Assembly: GCA_017483235.1 (NCBI GenBank)
Contig: JAFULE010000238.1
Coordinates: forward strand, 1 to 6,766
DNA: 6,766 nucleotides
Direction: 5' to 3'
Source: Faecalibacterium sp.
GTDB lineage: Bacteria; Bacillota; Clostridia; Oscillospirales; Ruminococcaceae
The position numbers and the translations under genes were made by a program. Shown here piece by piece: positions 1 through 6,090 of the stretch (position 1 is its first letter; every line of letters starts with the position of its first letter). The notes below the pieces were generated by a model. The model was given only the letters and a program-made list of their open reading frames with translations. It ran no database searches and was not told where the DNA came from.

Positions 1-2037
1 CCAGTGGCCGCCCACCAGCGCGCGCTGCCACTGCAGCTGCACATCGCCCTCCACGGCGAAGGCCAGCTCCGTGACCGCCGTGCCGGGAATCCACGCAGCG
101 TCGGCAGGCTGTGCCAGAACGCTCACTTCGGCAGGTTCTTCGATTTCTTCTTCCACGGCAAGGTGGCACTCGCAGGCGCAGTCCTCCGCGCACAGCAGAG
201 CGCCCAGCTCGTCGTAGCAGCCGCACAGGGTTTCTTCTTCAATGACTGGCTCTTCTGCCACGATATGGCACTCGCAGGCGCAGTCTTCGGCGCATTCCTC
301 GGTGCAGGCGCACAGCGCTTCTTCCACAACAGGCTCTGCGGGCAGCTCCACGTCCTCTTCCACGTTCAGGTTGAAGCCGTGGCACAGGCACGCGCAGTCC
401 TCGCCGCACTCGGCGATGCAGTCGCAGCTACTGGTTTCCACGCCGTCCACGTTGAGCAGATCGCCGCGGATGTAGCCCAGCTTGCCATTGTATTCCACCT
501 GATACCACAGCACTTCGTCCACGGTGACGCTGGCGGTGACCACCACCTGCGTGCCGGTGGAAAGATGCTTGAACAGGCGCTCGCCATCCACATTGGGCTC
601 GGCGCGCATGTTCACGCGGTCGGTGTTGACGTAGGCGAAACGGTCGTCCATCTCGGTTACGTCGTTGCTGTAGTCGGCGGTCTCGTCAAACTCGATGCCA
701 GCGTACTCCATCAGCGCTTCCATGCTGGCATAACCGGCCAGGCGCTCGTCGTCCGCGCTGTAGCTGCGGCGGGCGATGGTGTCGCTGACGTTTGCCTCAA
801 TGGTGGAGATGGTGCCCTCGGTCACGAACTCGACGATGCCCATGTGGCCGATTTCCTCTTCCTCCATGGGGATGATGAAGGCGATGTCGCCCGGCTGCGG
901 ATAGTAGTCGCCGCCGCGCCACGCGCCCATGGCGGATACCTTATCCACCCAGCGGCCCACGGAGCCGTAGCCCAGCTCGCTGGCAATGGACATGTCCGCA
1001 TGCAGCATGGTGTAGCCCACGAAGCTGGCGCACCACTCGCTGTAGGGGTCGCCCATCCAGTCGCCGTAGCGGGTGTAGCCCTTGCGGTTGCCCTCTTCGT
1101 CGATGATGAAGTTGGTGTCGCTCTCGCGGTAGCCCAGCTGATAGGCCGCCACGGTGAGGATGTCCACGCGCCAGTCGCCGGTGAGCGGCAGCTTGCGCAG
1201 GCCCTTGAGGAACTCCTCATCGTTCTGCACGCGGCGCACGGATACGGGAATGGTGATGCTGTCGCTGTCGCTGTCGCCGCTCACATCGGTGGCGGAAACG
1301 CTCAGCTTCCACTCGCCGCCCACGGTGGGCAGATAGCTCACGGCGTACACGCCGCTTTGCAGATAGGTGGTGGTGGTTTCGTACTGCACCTCGCCGTCGG
1401 CGGAGAAAGTGACGGTGACGAGGTAGGGCGCATTGCCGCCGTTGACGGTGACGGATGCGTAGATGGCTTCCTCGTTGGCGTAGACATACGCGCTGGAGCT
1501 GGCCAGCTCCACGGTTACGCCGTCGTAGCTGGGATCCACAGGCACGTCGGGGGTCTGCTGATCGTTTTCCGGCTCAGAGGGCTCGACGGGCTGGGAGGGA
1601 ATTTCGATGCTGGGGCCGTTGGGATCGGTGGGGTCCCAGGGCAGCACGGGGGTTTCGGGGATTTCCTCGGGCTCGGAGGGCTCGACAGGCTCCTCGGGCA
1701 CGAGGGGGTCGGAGGGTTCCACGGGCTCAGTGGGTTCACTGGGCTCGACGGGCTCTTCGGGCTCCTCCGGGAAGGTGGGGATTTCGATTTCCGGGGTGAT
1801 GGCCGGGGGTTCGGGAATCTCAATCACAGGGGTTTCGGGGATGACGGGCTCCTCGGGTTCCTCGGGGAATTCCTGCACGGGCTCGGCGGGGAACTCCTCC
1901 ACGGGCATGGGGTCGTACCCGCCCATGAGGGCGGCGATGTCGATGACGGGGGTTACGGGGATTTCCTCAGCGAAGGAGGGCATCGCAGAGAAAAGCAGCG
2001 TAACGCTCATCAGGATGGCAAGCAGCTTACGAATCAT
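1..2037 (-). CDS. Secreted modular CHAP / SH3 / Cys-rich cell-wall protein (partial, runs off left edge)
   Basis: 679 codons are visible and no stop is reached. The ATG at 2037-2035 follows AAAGGAGG (2047-2054) with 9 bases between. Residues 1-23 form a general Sec signal peptide (MIRKLLAILM, then ending SFA), not the SipW type of its neighbours. Residues 24-170 are a Pro/Glu-rich spacer. Residues 171-270 look like a beta-rich Ig-like domain ending in a DSDSDS run. Residues 284-440 form a CHAP domain: Cys336 in WCASFV, His398 in GHMGIV and EAN at 414-416 fit the catalytic Cys/His/polar set of this peptidoglycan amidase/endopeptidase family. Residues 466-530 match bacterial SH3 (VNMRAEP, GYIRGDLL). 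Residues 538-625 hold three Cys-rich repeats. From about 645 a new domain starts (LQWQRALVGGHW), resembling QWQ-type bacterial Ig repeats. Inferred role: wall remodelling or anchoring linked to the fibre proteins upstream. The CHAP call is firm; the binding role of the repeats is unknown. Confidence 0.9.
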   Translation of the reverse strand, partial: MIRKLLAILMSVTLLFSAMPSFAEEIPVTPVIDIAALMGGYDPMPVEEFPAEPVQEFPEEPEEPVIPETPVIEIPEPPAITPEIEIPTFPEEPEEPVEPSEPTEPVEPSDPLVPEEPVEPSEPEEIPETPVLPWDPTDPNGPSIEIPSQPVEPSEPENDQQTPDVPVDPSYDGVTVELASSSAYVYANEEAIYASVTVNGGNAPYLVTVTFSADGEVQYETTTTYLQSGVYAVSYLPTVGGEWKLSVSATDVSGDSDSDSITIPVSVRRVQNDEEFLKGLRKLPLTGDWRVDILTVAAYQLGYRESDTNFIIDEEGNRKGYTRYGDWMGDPYSEWCASFVGYTMLHADMSIASELGYGSVGRWVDKVSAMGAWRGGDYYPQPGDIAFIIPMEEEEIGHMGIVEFVTEGTISTIEANVSDTIARRSYSADDERLAGYASMEALMEYAGIEFDETADYSNDVTEMDDRFAYVNTDRVNMRAEPNVDGERLFKHLSTGTQVVVTASVTVDEVLWYQVEYNGKLGYIRGDLLNVDGVETSSCDCIAECGEDCACLCHGFNLNVEEDVELPAEPVVEEALCACTEECAEDCACECHIVAEEPVIEEETLCGCYDELGALLCAEDCACECHLAVEEEIEEPAEVSVLAQPADAAWIPGTAVTELAFAVEGDVQLQWQRALVGGHW
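163..426 (-). repeat. Three Cys-rich protein repeats (C-x-C-x3-C-x2-D-C-x-C-x-C-H)
   Basis: These lie inside the terminal CHAP protein. Repeat 1 covers residues 538-553, repeat 2 residues 576-591 and repeat 3 residues 605-625. Each has six Cys and a final His; repeat 3 carries a five-residue insertion between its second and third Cys. The core DCACxCH is almost invariant. Acidic linkers (for example EEPVIEEE) separate them. At DNA level repeats 2 and 3 share an exact 20-base word (plus-strand positions 266-285 and 164-183), which suggests duplication. The spacing suits metal coordination or a small disulfide-rich fold; the sequence does not decide between them. Confidence 0.9.
1528..1968 (-). 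repeat. Pro/Glu-rich low-complexity stalk in the CHAP protein
   Basis: Residues 24-170 are dominated by Pro, Glu, Val and Ser, with recurring words such as EEPVEPSEP and IPETPV. This kind of acidic, proline-rich stretch is usually extended and unfolded, and in wall proteins it often works as a spacer through or along the peptidoglycan. The high density of CCC and GAG/GAA codons leaves the opposite strand without stops and produces Gly/Ser-rich antisense frames that are not genes. Confidence 0.85.
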
Positions 2038-2046
2038 GCGTTTGTT

Positions 2047-2054
2047 CCTCCTTT
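2047..2054 (-). promoter_or_regulatory. Ribosome binding site of the CHAP protein gene
   Basis: AAAGGAGG lies two bases after the TAA (2056-2058) of the upstream gene and 9 bases before the ATG at 2037. The gap between the two genes is only 18 bases, so the CHAP gene almost surely shares its transcript and may be translationally coupled. Confidence 0.85.
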
Positions 2055-2055
2055 C

Positions 2056-2652
2056 TTAGATCGCGGACCAGCCAACGGCTTCGGTCACGGTGGTTCCATT
2101 GTTGCGGCTCTGCACGGCCTGCGCCTTTACGCCGATGATCAGCTCACAGGTCTGGTACCTGTTGTCCATGGTTTCGGCAAACTCCACGCCGGTAAACAGG
2201 GGCGCGGTGCTTTCGCCATCGATGCCGGCGACCAGCGAGCCCTTGACTGCCTGCTGATAATAGAAGAAGCCGTTGTCATACACCCAGTTGGCGGTATCGA
2301 GGCCGACCAGCCTGATGTGATGCTGCTGGAGCTTGTCAAGCGTGTCGATGGTTTCCACGGTACCGTCGGCAAAGGTGAGCTGGATATCCAGCTTGATGCG
2401 TGTCCAGAAGTCCACGCCGCCGGCATTTTTCACCGTTACGACCTTGCCGATGGTTTCGCCGGGCATGACGCCGGTAACGTCCGTGAACGGATTGCCGTTT
2501 CCGTCCGTTTCCACCAGCTCCATATCGAGCGCGGCGGTGGTGATGACGTTATACGCCGTGTCCTCCACCACAAAATAGGCTGCTGTGCCTGCGGCAAGCA
2601 ATGCCATGCAGCACACAGCCAGGGCAATGATGGCAATTTTCGTTCTGGTCAT
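2056..2652 (-). CDS. SipW-dependent TasA/camelysin-like secreted protein, divergent member (substrate 4)
   Basis: 198 residues from the ATG at 2652-2650, chosen because AAAGGAG (2661-2667) sits 8 bases upstream; the open frame extends 37 codons further without a start signal. The N-terminus MTRTKIAIIALAVCC leads into a hydrophobic core ending AAGTAAYF, with likely cleavage after Ala25. This is the SipW-type layout, but the usual TDTD after the aromatic residues is replaced by VVEDT. The mature part has GETIGKVVTVKNAG (65-78), W83, GFFYY (128-132), LFTGVEF (152-158) and a C-terminal AVGWSAI. This pattern is known from clostridial SipW-dependent proteins with a beta-sandwich TasA-like fold. Function inferred: extracellular fibre subunit or minor component. 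It is tightly coupled to the CHAP gene, which suggests the two act together. It is more G+C-rich in codon choice than the three substrates before it. Confidence 0.85.
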   Translation of the reverse strand: MTRTKIAIIALAVCCMALLAAGTAAYFVVEDTAYNVITTAALDMELVETDGNGNPFTDVTGVMPGETIGKVVTVKNAGGVDFWTRIKLDIQLTFADGTVETIDTLDKLQQHHIRLVGLDTANWVYDNGFFYYQQAVKGSLVAGIDGESTAPLFTGVEFAETMDNRYQTCELIIGVKAQAVQSRNNGTTVTEAVGWSAI

Positions 2653-2660
2653 AACAGTAT

Positions 2661-2667
2661 CTCCTTT
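2661..2667 (-). promoter_or_regulatory. Ribosome binding site fixing the start of substrate 4
   Basis: AAAGGAG is 8 bases before the ATG at 2652. It places the start at the lysine/arginine-tipped signal peptide and rules out the longer in-frame start at 2763, whose extra residues (Pro- and His-rich) look nothing like a signal peptide and are encoded by the structured intergenic region. Confidence 0.85.
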
Positions 2668-2736
2668 CGGTGCAGGGGGATTGCGATATACGCACAGCCC
2701 GTGCGGCTGGGGATGATGGTTGGTTATGGCTGCACT

Positions 2737-2810
2737 GGCAGGCCATACGGGGATATCCGGCAAAATATGGCAGATAGCCCCGTATAGCCTGCCCCTTTTC
2801 AGGGGCAGGC
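2737..2810 (-). promoter_or_regulatory. Intergenic RNA element with two competing hairpins
   Basis: This lies between the stop of substrate 3 (2839) and the start of substrate 4 (2652). In transcript order, GCCTGCCCCT (2810-2801) pairs perfectly with AGGGGCAGGC (2796-2787) around a GAAA tetraloop, a 10-bp stem. The second arm continues into a 16-base segment (2793-2778) that can instead pair with 2752-2737 over 16 bp with a single G-U pair; a TATC/GATA pairing may extend this inside the 25-base loop. The two stems share bases 2787-2793, so they cannot form together. Neither is followed by a U-tract, so a classic terminator is unlikely. It could be an attenuator, a processing or stability structure, or a copy of a dispersed palindromic repeat. 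Confidence 0.65.
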
Positions 2811-2838
2811 CGATACAGGTCTTATTAAATTAGATCAA

Positions 2839-3684
2839 TTACTTGGTCCAATCCCAGCCCTTTTTCTCTTCGTTCTTGGACTGAGTGTCTTCCCAGAACT
2901 TGTCGCCTTCGGGAGTAGCATTCCAAGCCACCTCATAGGTGCCGGGCTTACCAAAAGCGGTGTCCAGAGCAACATAAGCATTGTCAAAGCCCTGAGCAGA
3001 AGTAGCTTCGGCGACAACGTAGATCTTCCACTGATCGCCCAAAGTCTTCTTCAGAGTTTCGATCTGCTCATTGGTGGTCTTAGCATCCATGTAAACCTGG
3101 TTGATAGCGTCGCAGGTAACATCGTTGGGTTTGCCTTCAACAGCACCCTTCAGAGCGGTACGATAGGTGGCAACATAAACATTGTAGGTGATACCGTCGA
3201 TGTCATCCTGATACACGTTCCAGTTGCCTTCGCCATTGCCGATATAGCCTACACCCTCGGTATACTCAGGCAGCCAGCTCCACAGGCCCTTCTCGGTAGA
3301 CAGGGCAGCATGGTTCCAATGCACGATGTTGTCGCTAGCATTCAGAGCGGGAATGTCCTTGGCGCCAGAGTCCAGAATGTCAGGAATAGCAAAGTGGATA
3401 CGAACGAAAGCATCTTCAGAGCCAGTGTTCTCAACATAGGCTTCCTTCTCGATGCCGTTAATCTGGTTGCCCTTTTCGGTCTTGCCGGTGGTGGGGATCA
3501 GCTTCTCGAGGGTGTCGTCATTGTTGTCGCCAAAGTCTTCGAACAGGTCGATCTTCACGTTACCAGTGGTGAAAACGTTGGTCTGAATATCGGTGTCGGT
3601 GAAGTAAGCGATGGTGCCGCCGATGGCGAGGATAGCGACCATGGACAGGGTCATGGCCAGAACCAGAATCTTCTTCTTGTTCAT
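2839..3684 (-). CDS. SipW-dependent TasA/camelysin-family secreted protein (substrate 3)
   Basis: 281 residues. The ATG at 3684-3682 has AAAGGAAG (3695-3702) 10 bases upstream. The signal peptide MNKKKILVLAMTLSM leads into GGTIAYFTDTD, the textbook SipW-type junction, with likely cleavage after Ala26. The next segment VFTTGNVKIDLFED (37-50) is the conserved first strand of camelysin/TasA-like proteins. YVENTGSEDAFVRI (83-96), then HWNH, YNVYVATYRTAL and AFGKPGTYEV further on, fit a clostridial SipW-dependent protein family. It is the longest of the four substrates. Role inferred from TasA: a secreted protein that may assemble into fibres on the cell surface; camelysin homologues were described as metalloproteases, but no HExxH motif is visible here. 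Codon choice (AAC, GAA, CGT, GTT) hints at high expression. Confidence 0.88.
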   Translation of the reverse strand: MNKKKILVLAMTLSMVAILAIGGTIAYFTDTDIQTNVFTTGNVKIDLFEDFGDNNDDTLEKLIPTTGKTEKGNQINGIEKEAYVENTGSEDAFVRIHFAIPDILDSGAKDIPALNASDNIVHWNHAALSTEKGLWSWLPEYTEGVGYIGNGEGNWNVYQDDIDGITYNVYVATYRTALKGAVEGKPNDVTCDAINQVYMDAKTTNEQIETLKKTLGDQWKIYVVAEATSAQGFDNAYVALDTAFGKPGTYEVAWNATPEGDKFWEDTQSKNEEKKGWDWTK

Positions 3685-3732
3685 TGTGAGTTTTCTTCCT
3701 TTCTTTCTTTTGGTCGGTGGTCATTTATTCAA

Positions 3733-3746
3733 AGTACTTTCGTACT
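3733..3746 (-). other. Small hairpin with GAAA loop after the stop of substrate 2
   Basis: In the transcript, AGTAC and GTACT pair over 5 bp around a GAAA tetraloop, starting five bases after the TGA at 3754-3752. The stem is short and is followed by TTTGAATAAATG, not a true U-tract, so it is at best a weak 3' structure. It is noted because similar post-stop hairpins follow the other early genes of the operon. Confidence 0.4.
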
Positions 3747-3751
3747 AAGAA

Positions 3752-4411
3752 TCAGGGGTTAGCTTTCGCCCAAGCGTCAGCTGCAGACGTTACGTTTTCC
3801 TTCTGCACAGCATAAGCGGTGAAGGTCAGAACAGGCTTGTTATTGCCAATGGCATTCAACTGCTCCTTGGTCACGTCATATTTGACAGTCACCTGATTAT
3901 CGGTCAGGATGGTGAAGAACTGATTGGCAGTGCTAGCTTCTACCTCACGGTAGTACACGCCAGCCTCACCTTCAAGCGCCGTCCACTCATTTGCGCTAGT
4001 ATCAACGCTGTAGGTCATGTAGGCAGCAGGATTGTTGGTTTCCTGAACCTTCACGAACAGCCAGCAGGCTTCGCTGCCGCCATCAACCTTCACAGTAGGA
4101 TTCTTAGGCAGAACACGACCAGGAATCATCTTGTAATCGCTGATGGAGGTGACCCACTGTTGCCAATGAGCTTCCTTGGTAATGCTTTCATCCAATTTGT
4201 TGTCGTTGGCCTTGTAAGGCTGCTCCTTCAGGTCGATATTAATATCACCAACAGTGAAGGTGTTTGTCACGGCACCGGATTTATCAGTGATCCATGCGAT
4301 GGTGCCGCCAACAGTAACCATGGCAACCACCATCACCAGCGTGAGCGTCAGGAGAACTTTGCGAAGCATAGCCACACGGCGACGCTGAGCACGAGTCTTT
4401 GCTTTCTTCAT
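3752..4411 (-). CDS. SipW-dependent secreted protein (substrate 2), tandem paralogue of substrate 1
   Basis: 219 residues. The ATG at 4411-4409 has AAAGGAG (4421-4427) 9 bases upstream. The n-region is long and very basic (KKAKTRAQRRR), followed by a membrane segment at about 17-36 and the junction GGTIAWITD, with likely cleavage after Ala39. NTFTVGDINIDL (50-61) is the family strand. It shares with substrate 1 the blocks YKMIPGR (93-99), GSEACWLFVK (112-121) and TAYAVQ (198-203), in the same order, so the two arose by duplication. This pattern is common in clostridial proteins annotated only as having a SipW-dependent-type signal peptide. A single Cys (116) sits inside the conserved block where substrate 1 has Ser100. 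Role inferred: cell-surface or matrix fibre subunit; the exact function is unknown. Confidence 0.86.
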   Translation of the reverse strand: MKKAKTRAQRRRVAMLRKVLLTLTLVMVVAMVTVGGTIAWITDKSGAVTNTFTVGDINIDLKEQPYKANDNKLDESITKEAHWQQWVTSISDYKMIPGRVLPKNPTVKVDGGSEACWLFVKVQETNNPAAYMTYSVDTSANEWTALEGEAGVYYREVEASTANQFFTILTDNQVTVKYDVTKEQLNAIGNNKPVLTFTAYAVQKENVTSAADAWAKANP

Positions 4412-4474
4412 TGCTTCTTTCTCCTTTCTATCCGTTCACAGCATCGGCTGTAACAGATGATTTTGTTTTCCAAA

Positions 4475-4492
4475 TCAGACCGTGTGGTCTGA
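4475..4492 (-). other. Hairpin in the gap between substrates 1 and 2
   Basis: TCAGACC (4492-4486 in transcript sense) pairs with GGTCTGA (4481-4475) over 7 bp with a 4-base loop, starting eight bases after the TAA at 4503-4501. It is followed by TTTGGAAAAC, a poor U-tract. A second weaker hairpin (ACAGC/GCTGT around CGAT, at about 4437-4452) lies just before the ribosome binding site of substrate 2. These may stabilise the upstream message or tune read-through; full termination is unlikely. Confidence 0.45.
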
Positions 4493-4500
4493 AGAAGAAC

Positions 4501-5163
4501 TTATTTTACGCCATACTCGACATCGCTGATAGCAGCCCAAGCGCCAGCAACGTTTTCTTCGAAGCCCTCGTACTGCACAGCGTAAGCAGTAACGTTGATC
4601 TTCTTACCTTCGTACTCATCAATAGCCGCGTTAGCGATGTCGCCCTTAACCTTGAATTGGGTGAAGGTGGGATAAGGCACAACCCCAGCACCCTCGGCAG
4701 TGTTCGCGGCAGCAACCTTGGCGTAAACAACACCTTCAGCACCTTCAACAGCCTTCCAACCATTAGCGACAAGCTGCTCGGCAATGGTCTTGTAACCATT
4801 CTCGCCAGTCTCGCTGGCAGCTTCAATCGCAGCCAGTCCATTCTCAATCTTGATGAACAGCCAGCTCTCTTCGCTGCCGGGCTGAACACGAATGACAGGA
4901 TCCTTGTCGATGGTGCGACCGGGGACGATCTTATACTCATTCTCAGTCACACGGTCGGTAATACCAGGCTCAATTTTGCCGGTTTCAGTATCGACAAGAT
5001 TTTCATCCATGGTGATATCAACCTTACCAACGGTGAAGGTATTCTTCACGGAATCGGTATCAGTCAGGTAAGCAACGGTCACGCCAACGGACAGGCTCAT
5101 CAGGAGCAGGCCGCAGGACAGCATCAGCAGAAACTTGCGCAGCTTCTTCTTCATGGCTTTCAT
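4501..5163 (-). CDS. SipW-dependent secreted protein (substrate 1)
   Basis: 220 residues. The ATG at 5163-5161 has AAGGAGGA (5173-5180) 10 bases upstream; the in-frame ATG at 5154 is too far from it. The signal peptide has a basic start (MKAMKKKLRK), a hydrophobic core and the junction VGVTVAYLTDTD, with likely cleavage after Ala31, all typical of SipW substrates. NTFTVGKVDITM (41-52) is the conserved camelysin/TasA-like strand. YKIVPGR (77-83), GSEESWLFIK (96-105), TAYAVQ (192-197) and W209 recur in substrate 2. It is the first substrate after sipW, across a 168-base gap that holds a strong hairpin. Function inferred from the family: a secreted beta-sandwich subunit of a surface fibre or matrix. 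The family assignment is secure; the physiological role is not. Confidence 0.86.
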   Translation of the reverse strand: MKAMKKKLRKFLLMLSCGLLLMSLSVGVTVAYLTDTDSVKNTFTVGKVDITMDENLVDTETGKIEPGITDRVTENEYKIVPGRTIDKDPVIRVQPGSEESWLFIKIENGLAAIEAASETGENGYKTIAEQLVANGWKAVEGAEGVVYAKVAAANTAEGAGVVPYPTFTQFKVKGDIANAAIDEYEGKKINVTAYAVQYEGFEENVAGAWAAISDVEYGVK

Positions 5164-5303
5164 TGGGGTGTGTCCTCCTTTGGTTTGTTTTTTCTATGTG
5201 AATCGGCGGGCTGTTTCCCCCAGCGGGAGGACACGGACAGGGCCGAAACCATACTGTTTTCGTTTCACCGATTACTTATGGTGAAGGTGTTATCCCATGC
5301 CTT

Positions 5304-5325
5304 CCGCAGCGAAGTTTCGCTGCGG
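5304..5325 (-). other. Perfect hairpin just after the sipW stop
   Basis: CCGCAGCGAA and TTCGCTGCGG form a 10-bp perfect inverted repeat with a 2-base centre, six bases beyond the TAA at 5334-5332. No U-tract follows on either strand (AAGGCATGGG in the leftward sense), so it does not look like an intrinsic terminator. A plausible role is protecting the 3' end of a processed sipW message, or lowering or raising the yield of the genes beyond it. The rest of the gap to 5172 shows no clear promoter. Confidence 0.6.
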
Positions 5326-5331
5326 TAAAGC

Positions 5332-5964
5332 TTACTGCTGCGGCTGGGGAGCCTTGCGCTTGCGGCCCTTCCTGCCCTTTTTGCGCTTCTTCTTTTTGGA
5401 GGAATCATCATCCACCATGCGGAGAAGATCGGGCATGAAGATGAGCATGATGAGCACAATGCCAATGCAAATGCCCATGATGCCGCCCTCGCGGGTTTGC
5501 AGCCAGCTGGATAAATAGCCAAGATATGGAATGGTGAATACCGGCACACCAATCAGGTTCTTGTAATACACGGGAGAACCATCCATGGCGTCGTTGGCGT
5601 CGCCCTTGGTGTAGTAGTAGTATTCAAAATCCTGCAGGGGTACTTCCACCACGGTTTCCTTGCCGTTTTCATCGGTAACGACTTCGTGGCCGATGGTGCG
5701 GATATCAATATCCACCACACGGTGGGTGGCGACGAGCAGATCCTCATTCACCACAAAGGTGATGGGGTCGCCCACCTGAACGTTCCACGGGTCTTCCGCC
5801 CGAACGTAGATGAGCGCGCCGACGTGGTACGTGGGCTCCATGGAGCCGGAAAGCACTGCATATGGGGTAAGCCCGATGAGCCGCACGCCTACCAGCAGGA
5901 AGGCCATGGCAACCACCGCGCATACCGCAAGGGTTGTTAACAGGTTCCACAGTTTCCGAAACAT
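5332..5964 (-). CDS. sipW: Signal peptidase I, ER-type (SipW-like)
   Basis: 210 residues from the second of two adjacent ATGs. This membrane serine protease removes signal peptides from secreted precursors; in Bacillus subtilis SipW processes TasA and TapA. A first membrane segment spans about residues 9-31. SGSMEPT (39-45) carries the nucleophile Ser41. THRVV (80-84) supplies His81, where bacterial-type enzymes have Lys, so this is the Ser/His ER-type class. TKGDAND (119-125) and D128 supply the conserved acidic residues. A second membrane segment spans about 161-177. After DDDSS the C-terminus is a strongly basic tail (190-204) ending PQPQQ, presumably cytoplasmic. It heads an operon of four proteins with SipW-type signals, which are its obvious substrates. 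The frame is open up to 6018, but that start has no ribosome site and lies too near the promoter. Confidence 0.93.
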   Translation of the reverse strand: MFRKLWNLLTTLAVCAVVAMAFLLVGVRLIGLTPYAVLSGSMEPTYHVGALIYVRAEDPWNVQVGDPITFVVNEDLLVATHRVVDIDIRTIGHEVVTDENGKETVVEVPLQDFEYYYYTKGDANDAMDGSPVYYKNLIGVPVFTIPYLGYLSSWLQTREGGIMGICIGIVLIMLIFMPDLLRMVDDDSSKKKKRKKGRKGRKRKAPQPQQ

Positions 5965-5970
5965 CATTAT

Positions 5971-5974
5971 CCTC
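5971..5974 (-). promoter_or_regulatory. Ribosome binding site of sipW
   Basis: GAGG stands 6 bases before the ATG at 5964 and only 3 before the ATG at 5967, which favours the former. It is much weaker than the AGGAGG-type sites of the downstream genes, consistent with a catalytic protein being needed in smaller amounts than its substrates. Confidence 0.6.
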
Positions 5975-6033
5975 GAGTTCAAACGCTGGTACGCTGAAAA
6001 TGAGCAAACTACTCCCATTCACAACGTGTGTAC

Positions 6034-6062
6034 ATTGTACCACGATTGGAAGCCGTTGACAA
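6034..6062 (-). promoter_or_regulatory. Sigma-A-type promoter of the sipW operon
   Basis: Read leftward: -35 TTGTCA (6062-6057), a 17-base spacer and -10 TACAAT (6039-6034). Each hexamer differs from consensus at one position and the spacing is ideal. Transcription would begin near 6027, giving a leader of about 63 bases before the sipW ATG. The region upstream of the -35 is A/T-rich and could help binding. No comparable promoter was seen in the later gaps, so this one probably drives the whole unit. Confidence 0.75.
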
Positions 6063-6090
6063 GGGCTAAATGCGTTTCTAAAGTATGATA

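Noticed and set aside
1607..2059. A plus-strand Gly/Ser-rich frame that resembles a collagen-like or repetitive surface protein
   Set aside because: It is the shadow of the Pro/Glu-rich codons on the opposite strand, where the frame continues into CHAP and SH3 domains.
2653..2763. A 37-residue extension of substrate 4
   Set aside because: The residues do not look like a signal peptide, the segment overlaps the structured intergenic element, and a good ribosome site marks the start at 2652.
4..2787. A very long plus-strand open frame (about 927 codons)
   Set aside because: It is antisense to the CHAP gene and substrate 4. It has no ribosome site, no recognisable domain and the His/Ala/Gly-rich make-up expected from the complement of GC3-rich coding DNA. 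The minus strand here carries clear domains and start signals.
2820..2850. A promoter-like A/T-rich stretch just after the stop of substrate 3
   Set aside because: The best pairing (TTGGAC with TTTAAT, 16-base spacer) matches the -35 consensus at only three positions, so it is not convincing.
5965..6018. An 18-residue longer N-terminus for SipW
   Set aside because: The start at 6018 has no ribosome site, would leave a leader of only about 9 bases after the promoter, and would put Arg-rich residues before the usual short n-region.
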